Below are positions 1 to 7,453 of a stretch of 64,000 bases of DNA, one piece after another. The notes under the pieces were generated by a model, which searched no databases, was not told the origin of the DNA, and saw nothing but the letters and a program-made list of their open reading frames with translations. How positions within the stretch are numbered: the stretch's first letter is position 1; each line of letters begins with the position of its first letter. Both the position numbers and the translations under genes were made by a program. The stretch comes from Vibrio astriarenae (GTDB taxonomy: Bacteria > Pseudomonadota > Gammaproteobacteria > Enterobacterales > Vibrionaceae), in NCBI RefSeq assembly GCF_010587385.1, contig NZ_CP047476.1, positions 434,001 through 498,000 on the forward strand, in the 5' to 3' direction.

Positions 1-2
1 TG

Positions 3-716
3 TGGGTAATGGAAAACATTGCTGACGCTGAAGCTCTGGTCGTCAAAAATGGTAGTGGAATTAGCTCACCGGCGGACTTGAAAGGAAAACGTATCGCGGT
101 ACCTTTTGTTTCGACAACTCACTTTCATATGCTCTTTGCGTTGGAACAGTTTGGGCTAGGAGAAAAAGACGTCAAACTCATCAATATGCAGCCAAATGCA
201 ATAATGGCAGCGTGGCAGCGTGGTGATATAGATGGTGCATTCATTTGGGATCCGGCTCTGGGAAGTATTAAACAAGATGGTAGTGTCCTAATTACTTCTA
301 AACAGCTGAGTGCTTGGGGTAAGCCAACATTCGATGGGCTGATTTCAAGCAAAACGTTTGCTAGCGAAAATTCAGCGTTTGTGACGGAGTTTATCTCTGT
401 TATTGCCGATGTTGATGCACAGTATCGAGATAACAAAGAGACATTCTCTCCGACAGACCCAATGGCAGTATCCGTAGCGAAGCTTGCTGGTGGAGAAGCA
501 GAAGGTGTTGTAGAAGCAATGAGCTTGTACGAGTTCTTAGATGTGGATACACAACTGTCTTGTCAGTGGCTCGGTTGTGGTGTCGAGGGCGGTGCAACAC
601 AAGCACTGCAAGCGACTTCAGAGTTCTTGTTAAAGGAGAAAAAGATCTCTGCTCTGCAGCCTGACTACAGTGTGTTCGTTAACCCTAGCTACGCTGAAGC
701 ATTGCAAGCACAGTAG
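3..716 (+). CDS. tauA: Taurine ABC transporter, periplasmic substrate-binding protein (5'-truncated by window edge)
   Basis: The reading frame is already open at base 3, so the true start lies outside the window. The first in-frame ATG at 9 is internal. The visible 237 residues are the C-terminal part of a TauA/SsuA-type binding protein. They show a segment like AEALVVKNGSGI, the PADLKGKRIAVPFVSTTHF stretch that lines the sulfonate pocket in this family, and DIDGAFIWDP further on. The protein would bind taurine or a related sulfonate in the periplasm and deliver it to TauBC. It lies 40 bp upstream of tauB on the same strand, as expected for a tauABC operon. The family assignment rests on this sequence plus the two following genes. 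The exact ligand is inferred. Confidence 0.88.
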   Translation, partial: WVMENIADAEALVVKNGSGISSPADLKGKRIAVPFVSTTHFHMLFALEQFGLGEKDVKLINMQPNAIMAAWQRGDIDGAFIWDPALGSIKQDGSVLITSKQLSAWGKPTFDGLISSKTFASENSAFVTEFISVIADVDAQYRDNKETFSPTDPMAVSVAKLAGGEAEGVVEAMSLYEFLDVDTQLSCQWLGCGVEGGATQALQATSEFLLKEKKISALQPDYSVFVNPSYAEALQAQ

Positions 717-756
717 ATTCGCAGGTTAACTCAAGAACAAGACAAGGAAGTGACGT

Positions 757-1608
757 ATGTCGACAGAAAAAACACTAAAAATTGAAGATGTCTCTGTAAT
801 CTATGAAGACCGTCAAGGTGGGGAACCCGTTCGTGCACTGTCAGGTGTGAATCTAGAAATCTCACAAGGTGATCTCGTTGTTGCGCTTGGGGCTTCAGGT
901 TGCGGAAAGACCACATTGCTTAATCTAATGGCGGGCTTTATTACACCGACAGAAGGTTACTTAACGTTAGGGGACTCTGAAATCGAGGGGTTTCCTAGGG
1001 TAGCAATGGGCAAAGACATCGGTGATGAAATTACAGGGCCAAGTGCTGATCGTGGTGTAGTGTTTCAAAAGCATGCGTTGTTTCCTTGGCTAAACGTGAT
1101 AGAAAACACGGCCTTTGGCTTAAAGCTACAGGGCGTGGATAAGCAAGAGCGTTTGGAAAGAGCAGCCAAGTACTTGAAGCTGGTTGGATTAGAAGACTTT
1201 CACCAACACAAAATCTACCAACTATCTGGAGGTATGCAGCAACGTGTCGGTATTGCGCGAGCACTGACCAACGACCCAAGTATCTTACTGCTCGATGAAC
1301 CTCTGGGAGCATTGGACGCATTAACGCGAGAAACACTTCAAGAGTTATTGCTGGATGCGTGGCAAACGACCAACAAAATGATGTTCTTTATTACCCACAG
1401 TGTTGAAGAAGCGTTATTTATGGCATCACGACTTATCGTTATGTCACCAAGACCCGGGAGAATTACACATAGCTTCGAACTCGATTTCAATAAGCGATTC
1501 TTAGAGTGTCGTGACGCCCGAGCCGTCAAGTCCATGCCTGATTTCATCGAGATGCGAGAGAAAATCCTATCCATCATACACCAAGATGAAGTACCGGAGG
1601 TAGCATAA
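757..1608 (+). CDS. tauB: Taurine ABC transporter ATP-binding protein
   Basis: This 283-residue ABC ATPase has all its motifs intact: Walker A GASGCGKT (residues 45-52), signature LSGGM (156-160), Walker B ILLLDEP (176-182) and the H-loop His in FITHS (about 214). It is somewhat longer than the usual 255 residues of TauB, with an extended C-terminal tail. It would energise sulfonate import with TauA and TauC at the inner membrane. An AAGGAAG-like ribosome site precedes the ATG. The stop overlaps the tauC start by one base (TAATG), which points to translational coupling. Taurine rather than another sulfonate is inferred from the combined similarity of the three genes. Confidence 0.9.
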   Translation: MSTEKTLKIEDVSVIYEDRQGGEPVRALSGVNLEISQGDLVVALGASGCGKTTLLNLMAGFITPTEGYLTLGDSEIEGFPRVAMGKDIGDEITGPSADRGVVFQKHALFPWLNVIENTAFGLKLQGVDKQERLERAAKYLKLVGLEDFHQHKIYQLSGGMQQRVGIARALTNDPSILLLDEPLGALDALTRETLQELLLDAWQTTNKMMFFITHSVEEALFMASRLIVMSPRPGRITHSFELDFNKRFLECRDARAVKSMPDFIEMREKILSIIHQDEVPEVA

Positions 1609-2555
1609 TGAACCAAGCTGTAATTGCACAAGAGCAAGAATTTGAACCTCAAGAAGTCATGCCGTCAAATGACGAAAAGGTGAGTCCTGAGAAGCAAGAC
1701 AGTGTTGTCCATAAAACACCACCATTCTATCTGCTTATTCAAGGTATTAAACGCCGCACTTTGACACCCGCAAACTACTACGGGGAACCAGGGCAGGGTG
1801 ATTCAAGAATTATCTCAGTTATTGCAAGTATCTTCTTCATTGCGCTGTGGGCACTAGTGACCGAGATGGGTTGGGTAAAACCGCTATTTTTGCCTACGCC
1901 AAGCGCAGTCATCGAGAGATTTGGTGACCTAGTTGTTCACGGTTTCTCTGGTGTCTCTTTAACCGAACACTTAGCCGCAAGTTTAGGGCGAGTATTTGGC
2001 GCGTTCTTTTTAGCGGTAGTCACTGCGGTGCCAATCGGAATTCTCATTGGTTCGAATGTTTGGGTGCGTGGTGTATTTGACCCTCTTATCGAGTTCTATC
2101 GCCCTTTACCACCACTCGCTTATCTACCATTGGTGATTATTTGGTTGGGTATTGACGAAACGAGTAAAGTAACACTGATTTACCTTGCCATGTTTGCGCC
2201 GATTGCGCTGAGTGCGAGAGCGGGAGTAACTTCTGCACGTAGTGAGCAAATTCAAGCGGCTTACTCGATGGGAGCGACAAAATCACAGGTGCTTTATCAC
2301 GTCATTATAAAGAGTGCGTTGCCAGAGATTTTAACAGGTCTGAGAATAGGGATCGGTTTTGGTTGGACAACCTTAGTGGCAAGTGAAATGGTGGCAGCTG
2401 AGGCAGGGATCGGTTTCATGGTGCTCAATGCCGCTGAGTTCTTAGTTACCGATGTTGTTATCGCAGGTATCATCATTATTGGCGTGATTGCGTACGCTTT
2501 TGATTTGTTTATGCGTTATCTAGAGAAAAAACTCGTTCCTTGGAAAGGTTACTGA
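1608..2555 (+). CDS. tauC: Taurine ABC transporter permease
   Basis: This 315-residue BPD-type inner-membrane permease starts with about 75 cytosolic residues, including a charged segment ending near KRRTLTPANYYGEPGQG. Several hydrophobic helices follow from about residue 68. The permease EAA-like loop is visible as AAYSMGATKSQVLYHVI, followed by PEILTGLRIGIGFGWTTLVA, typical of the TauC/SsuC family. The N-terminal extension is longer than in E. coli TauC (about 275 residues). The start overlaps the tauB stop. No tauD-like dioxygenase follows. The next gene is convergent, so the operon ends here in this window. Confidence 0.9.
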   Translation: MNQAVIAQEQEFEPQEVMPSNDEKVSPEKQDSVVHKTPPFYLLIQGIKRRTLTPANYYGEPGQGDSRIISVIASIFFIALWALVTEMGWVKPLFLPTPSAVIERFGDLVVHGFSGVSLTEHLAASLGRVFGAFFLAVVTAVPIGILIGSNVWVRGVFDPLIEFYRPLPPLAYLPLVIIWLGIDETSKVTLIYLAMFAPIALSARAGVTSARSEQIQAAYSMGATKSQVLYHVIIKSALPEILTGLRIGIGFGWTTLVASEMVAAEAGIGFMVLNAAEFLVTDVVIAGIIIIGVIAYAFDLFMRYLEKKLVPWKGY

Positions 2556-2568
2556 TCAAACCCTATAT

Positions 2569-2598
2569 GGGCTATCGCATTTTTTGTTGCGGTAGCCC
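2569..2598. terminator. Hairpin between convergent tauC and endonuclease III-like gene
   Basis: The arms GGGCTATCGCA (2569-2579) and TGCGGTAGCCC (2588-2598) pair over 11 bp with one G-U pair and a T-rich loop. The hairpin sits 14 bases after the tauC stop and 11 bases before the stop of the convergent gene, so it may end both transcripts. No clear U tract follows on either side, which lowers confidence. Confidence 0.45.
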
Positions 2599-2609
2599 TA
2601 TATCCTCTC

Positions 2610-3257
2610 TTACACACCAATTCGTCGGCATCTATCGGACAAAGGGCAACCGTCGCACTTTGGCTTCTTGTTGCAAAACTGCTGACCATGCTCCACCAGA
2701 ACACCGTGAAAGTAGTCATACTTGTGCTTTTCATGCTTCATTGCATTATCTGCAAGCATTCTAAATTGATCGTAGCTTTTGGGAACATCCAATCCATAGC
2801 GTTCAAATATTCGGCGTGCATAGGCATCAATCACAAAAGAGGGTTTATTCAATGAATAAGTCAGAATGACATCGGCAGTTTCATTTCCAACTCCCTTAAT
2901 TTCAAGCAACTCTTTTCTTAGGGCGTCGACTGAAAAAGGAATGAGTCGAGAATCGTCATAATCGTATTGTTTGAACCAAGCGAGTAGCGCTTTGAGCTTG
3001 ATGGCTTTTTGGTTGTAATAGCCGCTAGGCCGGATAAGCGCAGCAAGCTGTTCTTGGTCGATGGATTCAATGGCTTCCGCGTTGAGCGGCTGAGGCAAGT
3101 TACCAAGTGCCTTGTCAACATTTTTCCAGTTCGTATTTTGCACTAAAATCGCACCCACCATGACTTCGAAAGGATTATGGCTTGGCCACCAATCAAAATA
3201 GCCATAGTGTTCTTCTAGTTTTTTAAATACATCTTGAATGATGAATTGGTCGCTCAT
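2610..3257 (-). CDS. Endonuclease III-like DNA glycosylase (HhH-GPD, 4Fe-4S)
   Basis: This is an HhH-GPD base-excision glycosylase of the Nth/MagIII type, about 215 residues. The N-terminal segment ILVQNTNWKNVDKAL matches the helix that starts the fold. The helix-hairpin-helix is LLEIKGVGNETADVI, and the catalytic Asp follows in FVIDAYARRIF. Four cysteines near the C-terminus (C-x5-C-x2-C-x5-C, ending DRC) should hold a 4Fe-4S cluster. The Lys that makes EndoIII a lyase (GVGRKTA in Nth) is Glu here (GVGNETA), which suggests a monofunctional glycosylase for alkylated or mismatched bases. I chose the ATG at 3257, preceded by AGAG, rather than the TTG at 3272. Substrate unknown. Confidence 0.82.
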   Translation of the reverse strand: MSDQFIIQDVFKKLEEHYGYFDWWPSHNPFEVMVGAILVQNTNWKNVDKALGNLPQPLNAEAIESIDQEQLAALIRPSGYYNQKAIKLKALLAWFKQYDYDDSRLIPFSVDALRKELLEIKGVGNETADVILTYSLNKPSFVIDAYARRIFERYGLDVPKSYDQFRMLADNAMKHEKHKYDYFHGVLVEHGQQFCNKKPKCDGCPLSDRCRRIGV

Positions 3258-3354
3258 CGGGCTCTCTAGCAAAAGTGAACTGTAACTATTTTAGATCATG
3301 GGTTTGACTCTGGATGACAAACTTTGCAGTATCTAGTACTCAGTTTTCAATTCA

Positions 3355-3711
3355 ATGGATGATCAAGTGGAATTAAATCAATTTCTTAAGCAACTAACAA
3401 GTGAGCCAACTACTATCGAGTTTACTGACACAATGGCGGTGATTGACGCATTGTATGACTTCACACCGTCTAAGTTCACGAATGGTGATACGGTGAATGA
3501 AGCGGGTACAAACAATGGCTCTTGTAAGATTTTTGCCTTTGGTCAAGATCAAGGGTTCACGGTGGAAGAGACTCTCGCGTGTTTCGGCGCATTCTATCGC
3601 AGTGATGTATTAGAAAACCCTCAGGGCACCGACCACGCAAACATCCGTAATTTCATGATTACCGGTTGGAAAGGCGTTGAGTTCTCGTCACAACCGCTTA
3701 TTAAAAAGTAA
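3355..3711 (+). CDS. HopJ type III effector family protein
   Basis: This 118-residue protein belongs to the HopJ family (PF08888), small proteins common in Vibrio and Shewanella. The family is named after a Pseudomonas effector but is usually chromosomal and unlinked to type III secretion. Recognisable parts are IEFTDTMAVIDALYDFTPS, the NEAGTNNGSCKIFAF segment and the C-terminal HANIRNFMITGWKGVEF. There is no signal peptide or membrane segment. It is a single-gene unit with its own strong terminator. No type III genes are nearby, so an effector role is not supported. Function unknown. The ribosome site before the ATG is weak. Confidence 0.8.
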   Translation: MDDQVELNQFLKQLTSEPTTIEFTDTMAVIDALYDFTPSKFTNGDTVNEAGTNNGSCKIFAFGQDQGFTVEETLACFGAFYRSDVLENPQGTDHANIRNFMITGWKGVEFSSQPLIKK

Positions 3712-3744
3712 AAAAATATCCCGCTGAGCAGCGGGATATTTTTT
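3712..3744. terminator. Bidirectional rho-independent terminator
   Basis: A perfect stem of TATCCCGCTG and CAGCGGGATA with a two-base loop (AG) is flanked by an A tract on the left and a T tract on the right. It begins one base after the hopJ-family stop and faces the convergent small gene at 3781-4080, so it can end transcription in both directions. Confidence 0.92.
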
Positions 3745-3780
3745 ATTGGATTATGGTTAGTTGTTCTCTTTATATCGTCG

Positions 3781-4080
3781 TTATTTTTTTAAGTTGAATT
3801 CCTGTTCGTGAGCTTCTGTTTCGATATCGGGGTGTTCAGATAACTTTTCGCTAGCCCAGCTGTTTAAGTGTGACAATATTGCTGAGATTGCGTGCTCCTT
3901 TGTCGGCTTTAAACCTTCTTCTATCTCAATCTTTTGTTTCGGATGTGAACCTGTTGCATCTTCTGCTATGTGTAACCAGTCCGGATGCCAGTAGTAGGGC
4001 TGCCCATGTGGTGAGCTCCAGCTATGTACGCCATTACTTTCACCACGATATTCAATGTTGCTGATGTCAAATTTACTCAT
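3781..4080 (-). CDS. Small hypothetical protein
   Basis: This 99-residue soluble protein is one I do not recognise. It is rich in His, Trp and Glu (for example HSWSSPHGQPYYWHPDWLH near residues 19-37), with an amphipathic C-terminal helix (HAISAILSHLNSWASEKL). It has no signal peptide, transmembrane segment or CxxC motif. A GGAAG sequence lies just upstream of the ATG. The gene ends 37 bases from the shared terminator and is transcribed alone. The composition and the ribosome site support a real gene. Confidence 0.6.
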   Translation of the reverse strand: MSKFDISNIEYRGESNGVHSWSSPHGQPYYWHPDWLHIAEDATGSHPKQKIEIEEGLKPTKEHAISAILSHLNSWASEKLSEHPDIETEAHEQEFNLKK

Positions 4081-4392
4081 ATTCTTCCAACCATAGAGGT
4101 ACTTAACCTTGAAACTATAGTTGATGGTTAGAGGATCTGCATGATCCCGCTCGCACCAAAAATAATTGCTAAGACTTAACTATGTGACTGAATTGATGTC
4201 TCTTTTTTGTAGATCTAAGTCACATAGTTATGTAATTGTTTGAAAATACTCATAACAAATAGTGTTGTTCCTCTAAATATTTGATTGAATACGCCGATAC
4301 AAAATAACAGTCGTGTTTCGAATCATTAATAAATGAATGTACATCGGAATTTTGTCTATTTATCCGGATGGAGCCGAAGGAAAAAACAAACT
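4081..4392. other. Intergenic region with a 13-bp inverted repeat upstream of the chemoreceptor
   Basis: This AT-rich divergent spacer lies between the small hypothetical gene and the chemoreceptor. It holds a perfect 13-bp inverted repeat, TAACTATGTGACT at 4177-4189 and its complement at 4218-4230, separated by 28 bases that include a T6 tract. No further gene is evident. If the ATG at 4333 were the chemoreceptor start, its last 60 bases would be coding. Confidence 0.6.
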
Positions 4393-5823
4393 ATGAAAGA
4401 AGTTCAGTTTCGAAAAATTGATGCCTTATTCATCAAAATGTCAATCAACGATAAGATGTGGGTCATTCTTGGCCTGTTTCTAGCCGCGCTGCTAACCGTA
4501 TCGGTAGGACGATACAATGACTCTATAAAGCAGTTTGAGCATCAAGCTATTGCCATCACCCAAGCGAAAATTGAGGGTATAGCCGCAGTAACACAGGATG
4601 CGAATGGCGTAAGAGTGAGCAATGTGCAGCAAGTCCGCACGTTAAATGATGCATCTTTTAAAGACGGTGTTGCTGTCGCTTCAGCACGTTCTGCATCGGG
4701 TGAGTACCTACAGTTATCGAACAATCTGACATCCGATTATGCGCAAGTTAAATCGGCTGCGCTTAAGACACTCTTGCTGAGCCTGCTATGGATAGTTCCG
4801 TTTGGCATCTTCAGCTACTGGGTGGCTACTTTTATTGGGGGCGCACTTTGGGTTCTTTACACGACGACCCAAAAAATTGCGGAAGGCGATTTGACGTCAC
4901 GCCTTGGTTTTCATGCTGGCCGTGATGAGTTTGGTACGATTGGATGTGCGTTAGACGCAGCAATGGATAAACTCGCGACCTTAGTGAATGTGGTCAAAGG
5001 CAACTCAGAGAAGCTTGGAACAATTTCACAAAGTTTTGGTGAAGAGCTTAAGCACAGCGAATCACAAATCAACCAGCAATACGCTTCACTAGACTCTGTA
5101 GCGACAGCCATGGAAGAGATGACAGCCTCAGCACAAGAAGTGTCGACAGTTGCAAACCAAGCAACAGCGCAAACTGAGAGTGATGCAGATTATGTTGAGA
5201 GCAGTCACCGCCGCGTTGAATCAGCAGTACAAGAGATTGCGCACCTTACTCAACTTATTGAGCAAACGTCTGTTTCAGTAGAAAGCTTGAACGATGGCAC
5301 GACTCAGATCAATGAAGTGATTACAACAATCAATGCAATTTCTGAACAGACCAACCTACTGGCACTTAACGCTGCTATCGAGGCGGCTCGCGCGGGAGAA
5401 CAAGGTCGCGGATTTGCTGTTGTTGCTGACGAAGTGAGAACGTTGGCAGGCCGCACTCAACAAGCGACCGTTGAAATTCAGGCAATGATTGAAAAGCTAC
5501 AGACAGAAAGCCAAAGTATCACAACAATTACCGAGCAGACCGTACAACAAGCACAATCAAGCAGTGAATTGGTCACAGAAATTGGCTCTGATGTTGACCG
5601 TATTGCACAATCAGCGCGCTCTTTAATTTCGATGAGTGTCCAAATATCGGGCTCGGCGCAAGAGCAGAGTGCAGTGGCTAACGATATTGCAACGCAGTTG
5701 AGTGATGTTCGTACTCAAGCAAACGAAATCAAAATGGTGGCCGAGAGGAACAACCAAGACGTTCAAGAGGTATCTAGAGCTTCTTCTGAGCTCGGTGATG
5801 TTTTAAGTGGATACCGTACCTAA
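4393..5823 (+). CDS. Methyl-accepting chemotaxis protein with a small periplasmic domain
   Basis: This is an inner-membrane chemoreceptor of about 476 residues. Membrane helices lie at about 22-38 and 125-155. They flank a short periplasmic region of about 85 residues, too small for a dCache domain. A HAMP segment follows ([16 protein letters not shown]), then the cytoplasmic signalling coiled coil. Its hairpin tip ([20 protein letters not shown] then [19 protein letters not shown]) is nearly invariant in the family and contacts CheA/CheW. I prefer the ATG at 4393, after AAGGA, over the in-frame ATG at 4333, which would add 20 charged residues. No che genes are adjacent, as is usual for Vibrio MCPs. 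Ligand unknown. Confidence 0.92.
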   Translation: MKEVQFRKIDALFIKMSINDKMWVILGLFLAALLTVSVGRYNDSIKQFEHQAIAITQAKIEGIAAVTQDANGVRVSNVQQVRTLNDASFKDGVAVASARSASGEYLQLSNNLTSDYAQVKSAALKTLLLSLLWIVPFGIFSYWVATFIGGALWVLYTTTQKIAEGDLTSRLGFHAGRDEFGTIGCALDAAMDKLATLVNVVKGNSEKLGTISQSFGEELKHSESQINQQYASLDSVATAMEEMTASAQEVSTVANQATAQTESDADYVESSHRRVESAVQEIAHLTQLIEQTSVSVESLNDGTTQINEVITTINAISEQTNLLALNAAIEAARAGEQGRGFAVVADEVRTLAGRTQQATVEIQAMIEKLQTESQSITTITEQTVQQAQSSSELVTEIGSDVDRIAQSARSLISMSVQISGSAQEQSAVANDIATQLSDVRTQANEIKMVAERNNQDVQEVSRASSELGDVLSGYRT

Positions 5824-5861
5824 CCAATTCTCGACCTTTCCGAGTTAGTATATTTCACGTC

Positions 5862-5891
5862 AAAAAAAGGGCTCCGGGTGGAGCCCTTTTT
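5862..5891. terminator. Bidirectional rho-independent terminator
   Basis: The arms GGGCTCC (5869-5875) and GGAGCCC (5880-5886) form a 7-bp GC stem with a GGGT loop. It is flanked by A7 on one side and T5 on the other. It lies between the chemoreceptor and the convergent DCC-family gene and can serve both. Confidence 0.92.
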
Positions 5892-5898
5892 CACATCT

Positions 5899-6285
5899 TT
5901 AACGTTTACATTGCCCATCTTTGCAAGCCGAAGTGCCAAGCAATTTGGCGGAGATACTGTAGCGGTTTCGGACAAACCAATAGTAGGCCCTGTCAGCGAT
6001 AGGCTTGATAAGCGGCGAGCGCAGTGGGCGGTATAACCAACCTTTTCCTACCAATCTCCAAGCTTGATACGCGGCATCGAGGCCAACGTACATATTTCCC
6101 TCTGCATCTACGGCGTGGAGCAAATCCATCGCTTTGTCTTTAGTCACTAAAGTTTGTTCACTAAATCGTTCTGTATGCACATCTACTAGCTCTAGAAGAG
6201 AATTAACGTCGTGTTTAGCTAGGTGCGCCATTTCTTTGCTACAAAGTGGGCACAGACCGTCAAAGTATAACGTGAGCTCTTTCAT
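5899..6285 (-). CDS. DCC family thiol-disulfide oxidoreductase-like protein (DUF393)
   Basis: This 128-residue protein of the DCC family (PF04134) is named for the motif seen here as YFDGLCPLCSKEM, giving a C-x-x-C pair at residues 12 and 15. The family is related to thioredoxin-fold oxidoreductases. The C-terminal half (GWLYRPLRSPLIKPIADRAYYWFVRNR) is typical, and two more cysteines lie near the end (SACKDGQC). The GTG at 6363 would add 26 residues not found in the family, so I chose the ATG at 6285, preceded by AAGAAG. The redox partner and role are unknown. Confidence 0.8.
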   Translation of the reverse strand: MKELTLYFDGLCPLCSKEMAHLAKHDVNSLLELVDVHTERFSEQTLVTKDKAMDLLHAVDAEGNMYVGLDAAYQAWRLVGKGWLYRPLRSPLIKPIADRAYYWFVRNRYSISAKLLGTSACKDGQCKR

Positions 6286-6418
6286 CTTTATCTTCTTAAT
6301 AGCATCGGCTTCACGAATATAGTACGCAGAGATATCCTGTTGGATCTGCTCATTTAGTTGCACAATGGTAAGTTCTTTAACTAGGCTAAAAGTATGATTT
6401 TGCTCAAGAGGCAGATGG

Positions 6419-7453
6419 ATGACTAGGACGATGAGTTTATTGATTGGCGGAGTATGGTTGTCTAGTGTACAAGTTAGTGCCTCTGCAGAGGGTATACATC
6501 TCTACAACTGGGAGGAGTTCATGTCACAAGGTGTGATTGAACGTTTTCAGGCAGCGAATGACGTTGTTATCTTTCAGCAGTTTTTCTCAGATGAGTCCAT
6601 TCGTGACGAAGTGATATTAAGTGAGCGTGGTTCGGCATTCGACATCGTGGTGATTGAGAGTGTGCGCTTATCTATTTTGGCCGAGCAAGGGCTGTTTCAT
6701 AATATTAGCGATTTACGAGACAAGCTAAAAGGCAACTTTGACAAACGCTGGCTTAATGCATGTGGGGACTACGGTATTCCTTATGCTTGGGGCACGACAG
6801 GAATTTTGTATCGAACTGATCGACTTGAAAAGCCAACATCGTGGGCCACGCTCTACGAACCTAAGGAGAGTTTATCAGGTCGCGTATCTATGTATTATGA
6901 ACCAACGGACCTAGTGGGAAGCGCTTTACTATACTCGCAGCACGATCCCTTTACTGATGACATCGAAGCGTTGAAGTCGGTGTACCCGATACTAGAGCAC
7001 CAAGCAAAACACCTTTACTCGAATAGATATGTTGTTGAATACATCTCTAAACCAAATCAGCTCGAAGAAATTGATGTCGCGTTTGGTTATGGAGGAGATA
7101 GCTATGCTCTTAATGATGTAACAGAAGGTGCACCATGGAGCTATGCTGTGCCAAAAGAAGGCACGACGCTTTGGCTTGAGTGTCTTGCGATTATACAAAA
7201 GAAAGAGATTAACCCAGGAGCAATCGAGTTCGTAGAGTTTCTATCACAGCCCGAAAACGCTGCAGTCAATGCGGAAGACTCTTGGTTCTCAACACCGGTA
7301 ACCAAAGCTCGAGAGCTTGCTTCTGAGGAATATTCTCAAGATCGAGAGTTATTTCCGCCTCAATCTGTGATGGAGCGTAGTTTTATCTATAAACGAATGA
7401 CAGAAGACGCACTAAGAATAAGAAATCGAATGACTGAAAGCTTGAGGAAATAG
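6419..7453 (+). CDS. nspS: PotD-like periplasmic polyamine-sensing protein, NspS type
   Basis: This 344-residue periplasmic binding protein has a signal peptide (hydrophobic residues 6-17, probable cleavage after VSASA). The mature protein opens with HLYNWEEF, the pattern of spermidine/putrescine-binding PotD proteins. No transporter genes accompany it. The next gene starts directly after its stop and encodes a membrane GGDEF-EAL protein. In Vibrio cholerae that arrangement is NspS-MbaA, where NspS reports (nor)spermidine to MbaA and so controls biofilm. An AGAGG site precedes the ATG. The symbol rests on this gene pairing and fold, and a paralogue of true NspS is possible. Ligand inferred. 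Confidence 0.78.
   Translation: MTRTMSLLIGGVWLSSVQVSASAEGIHLYNWEEFMSQGVIERFQAANDVVIFQQFFSDESIRDEVILSERGSAFDIVVIESVRLSILAEQGLFHNISDLRDKLKGNFDKRWLNACGDYGIPYAWGTTGILYRTDRLEKPTSWATLYEPKESLSGRVSMYYEPTDLVGSALLYSQHDPFTDDIEALKSVYPILEHQAKHLYSNRYVVEYISKPNQLEEIDVAFGYGGDSYALNDVTEGAPWSYAVPKEGTTLWLECLAIIQKKEINPGAIEFVEFLSQPENAAVNAEDSWFSTPVTKARELASEEYSQDRELFPPQSVMERSFIYKRMTEDALRIRNRMTESLRK

Noticed and set aside
3355..3711. Type III secretion effector
   Set aside because: The HopJ family name is historical. No type III secretion genes are present and the family is widespread in bacteria without such systems.
6419..7453. Binding protein of a spermidine ABC transporter
   Set aside because: No permease or ATPase genes adjoin it, and it is directly coupled to a GGDEF-EAL gene, which fits a sensor instead.
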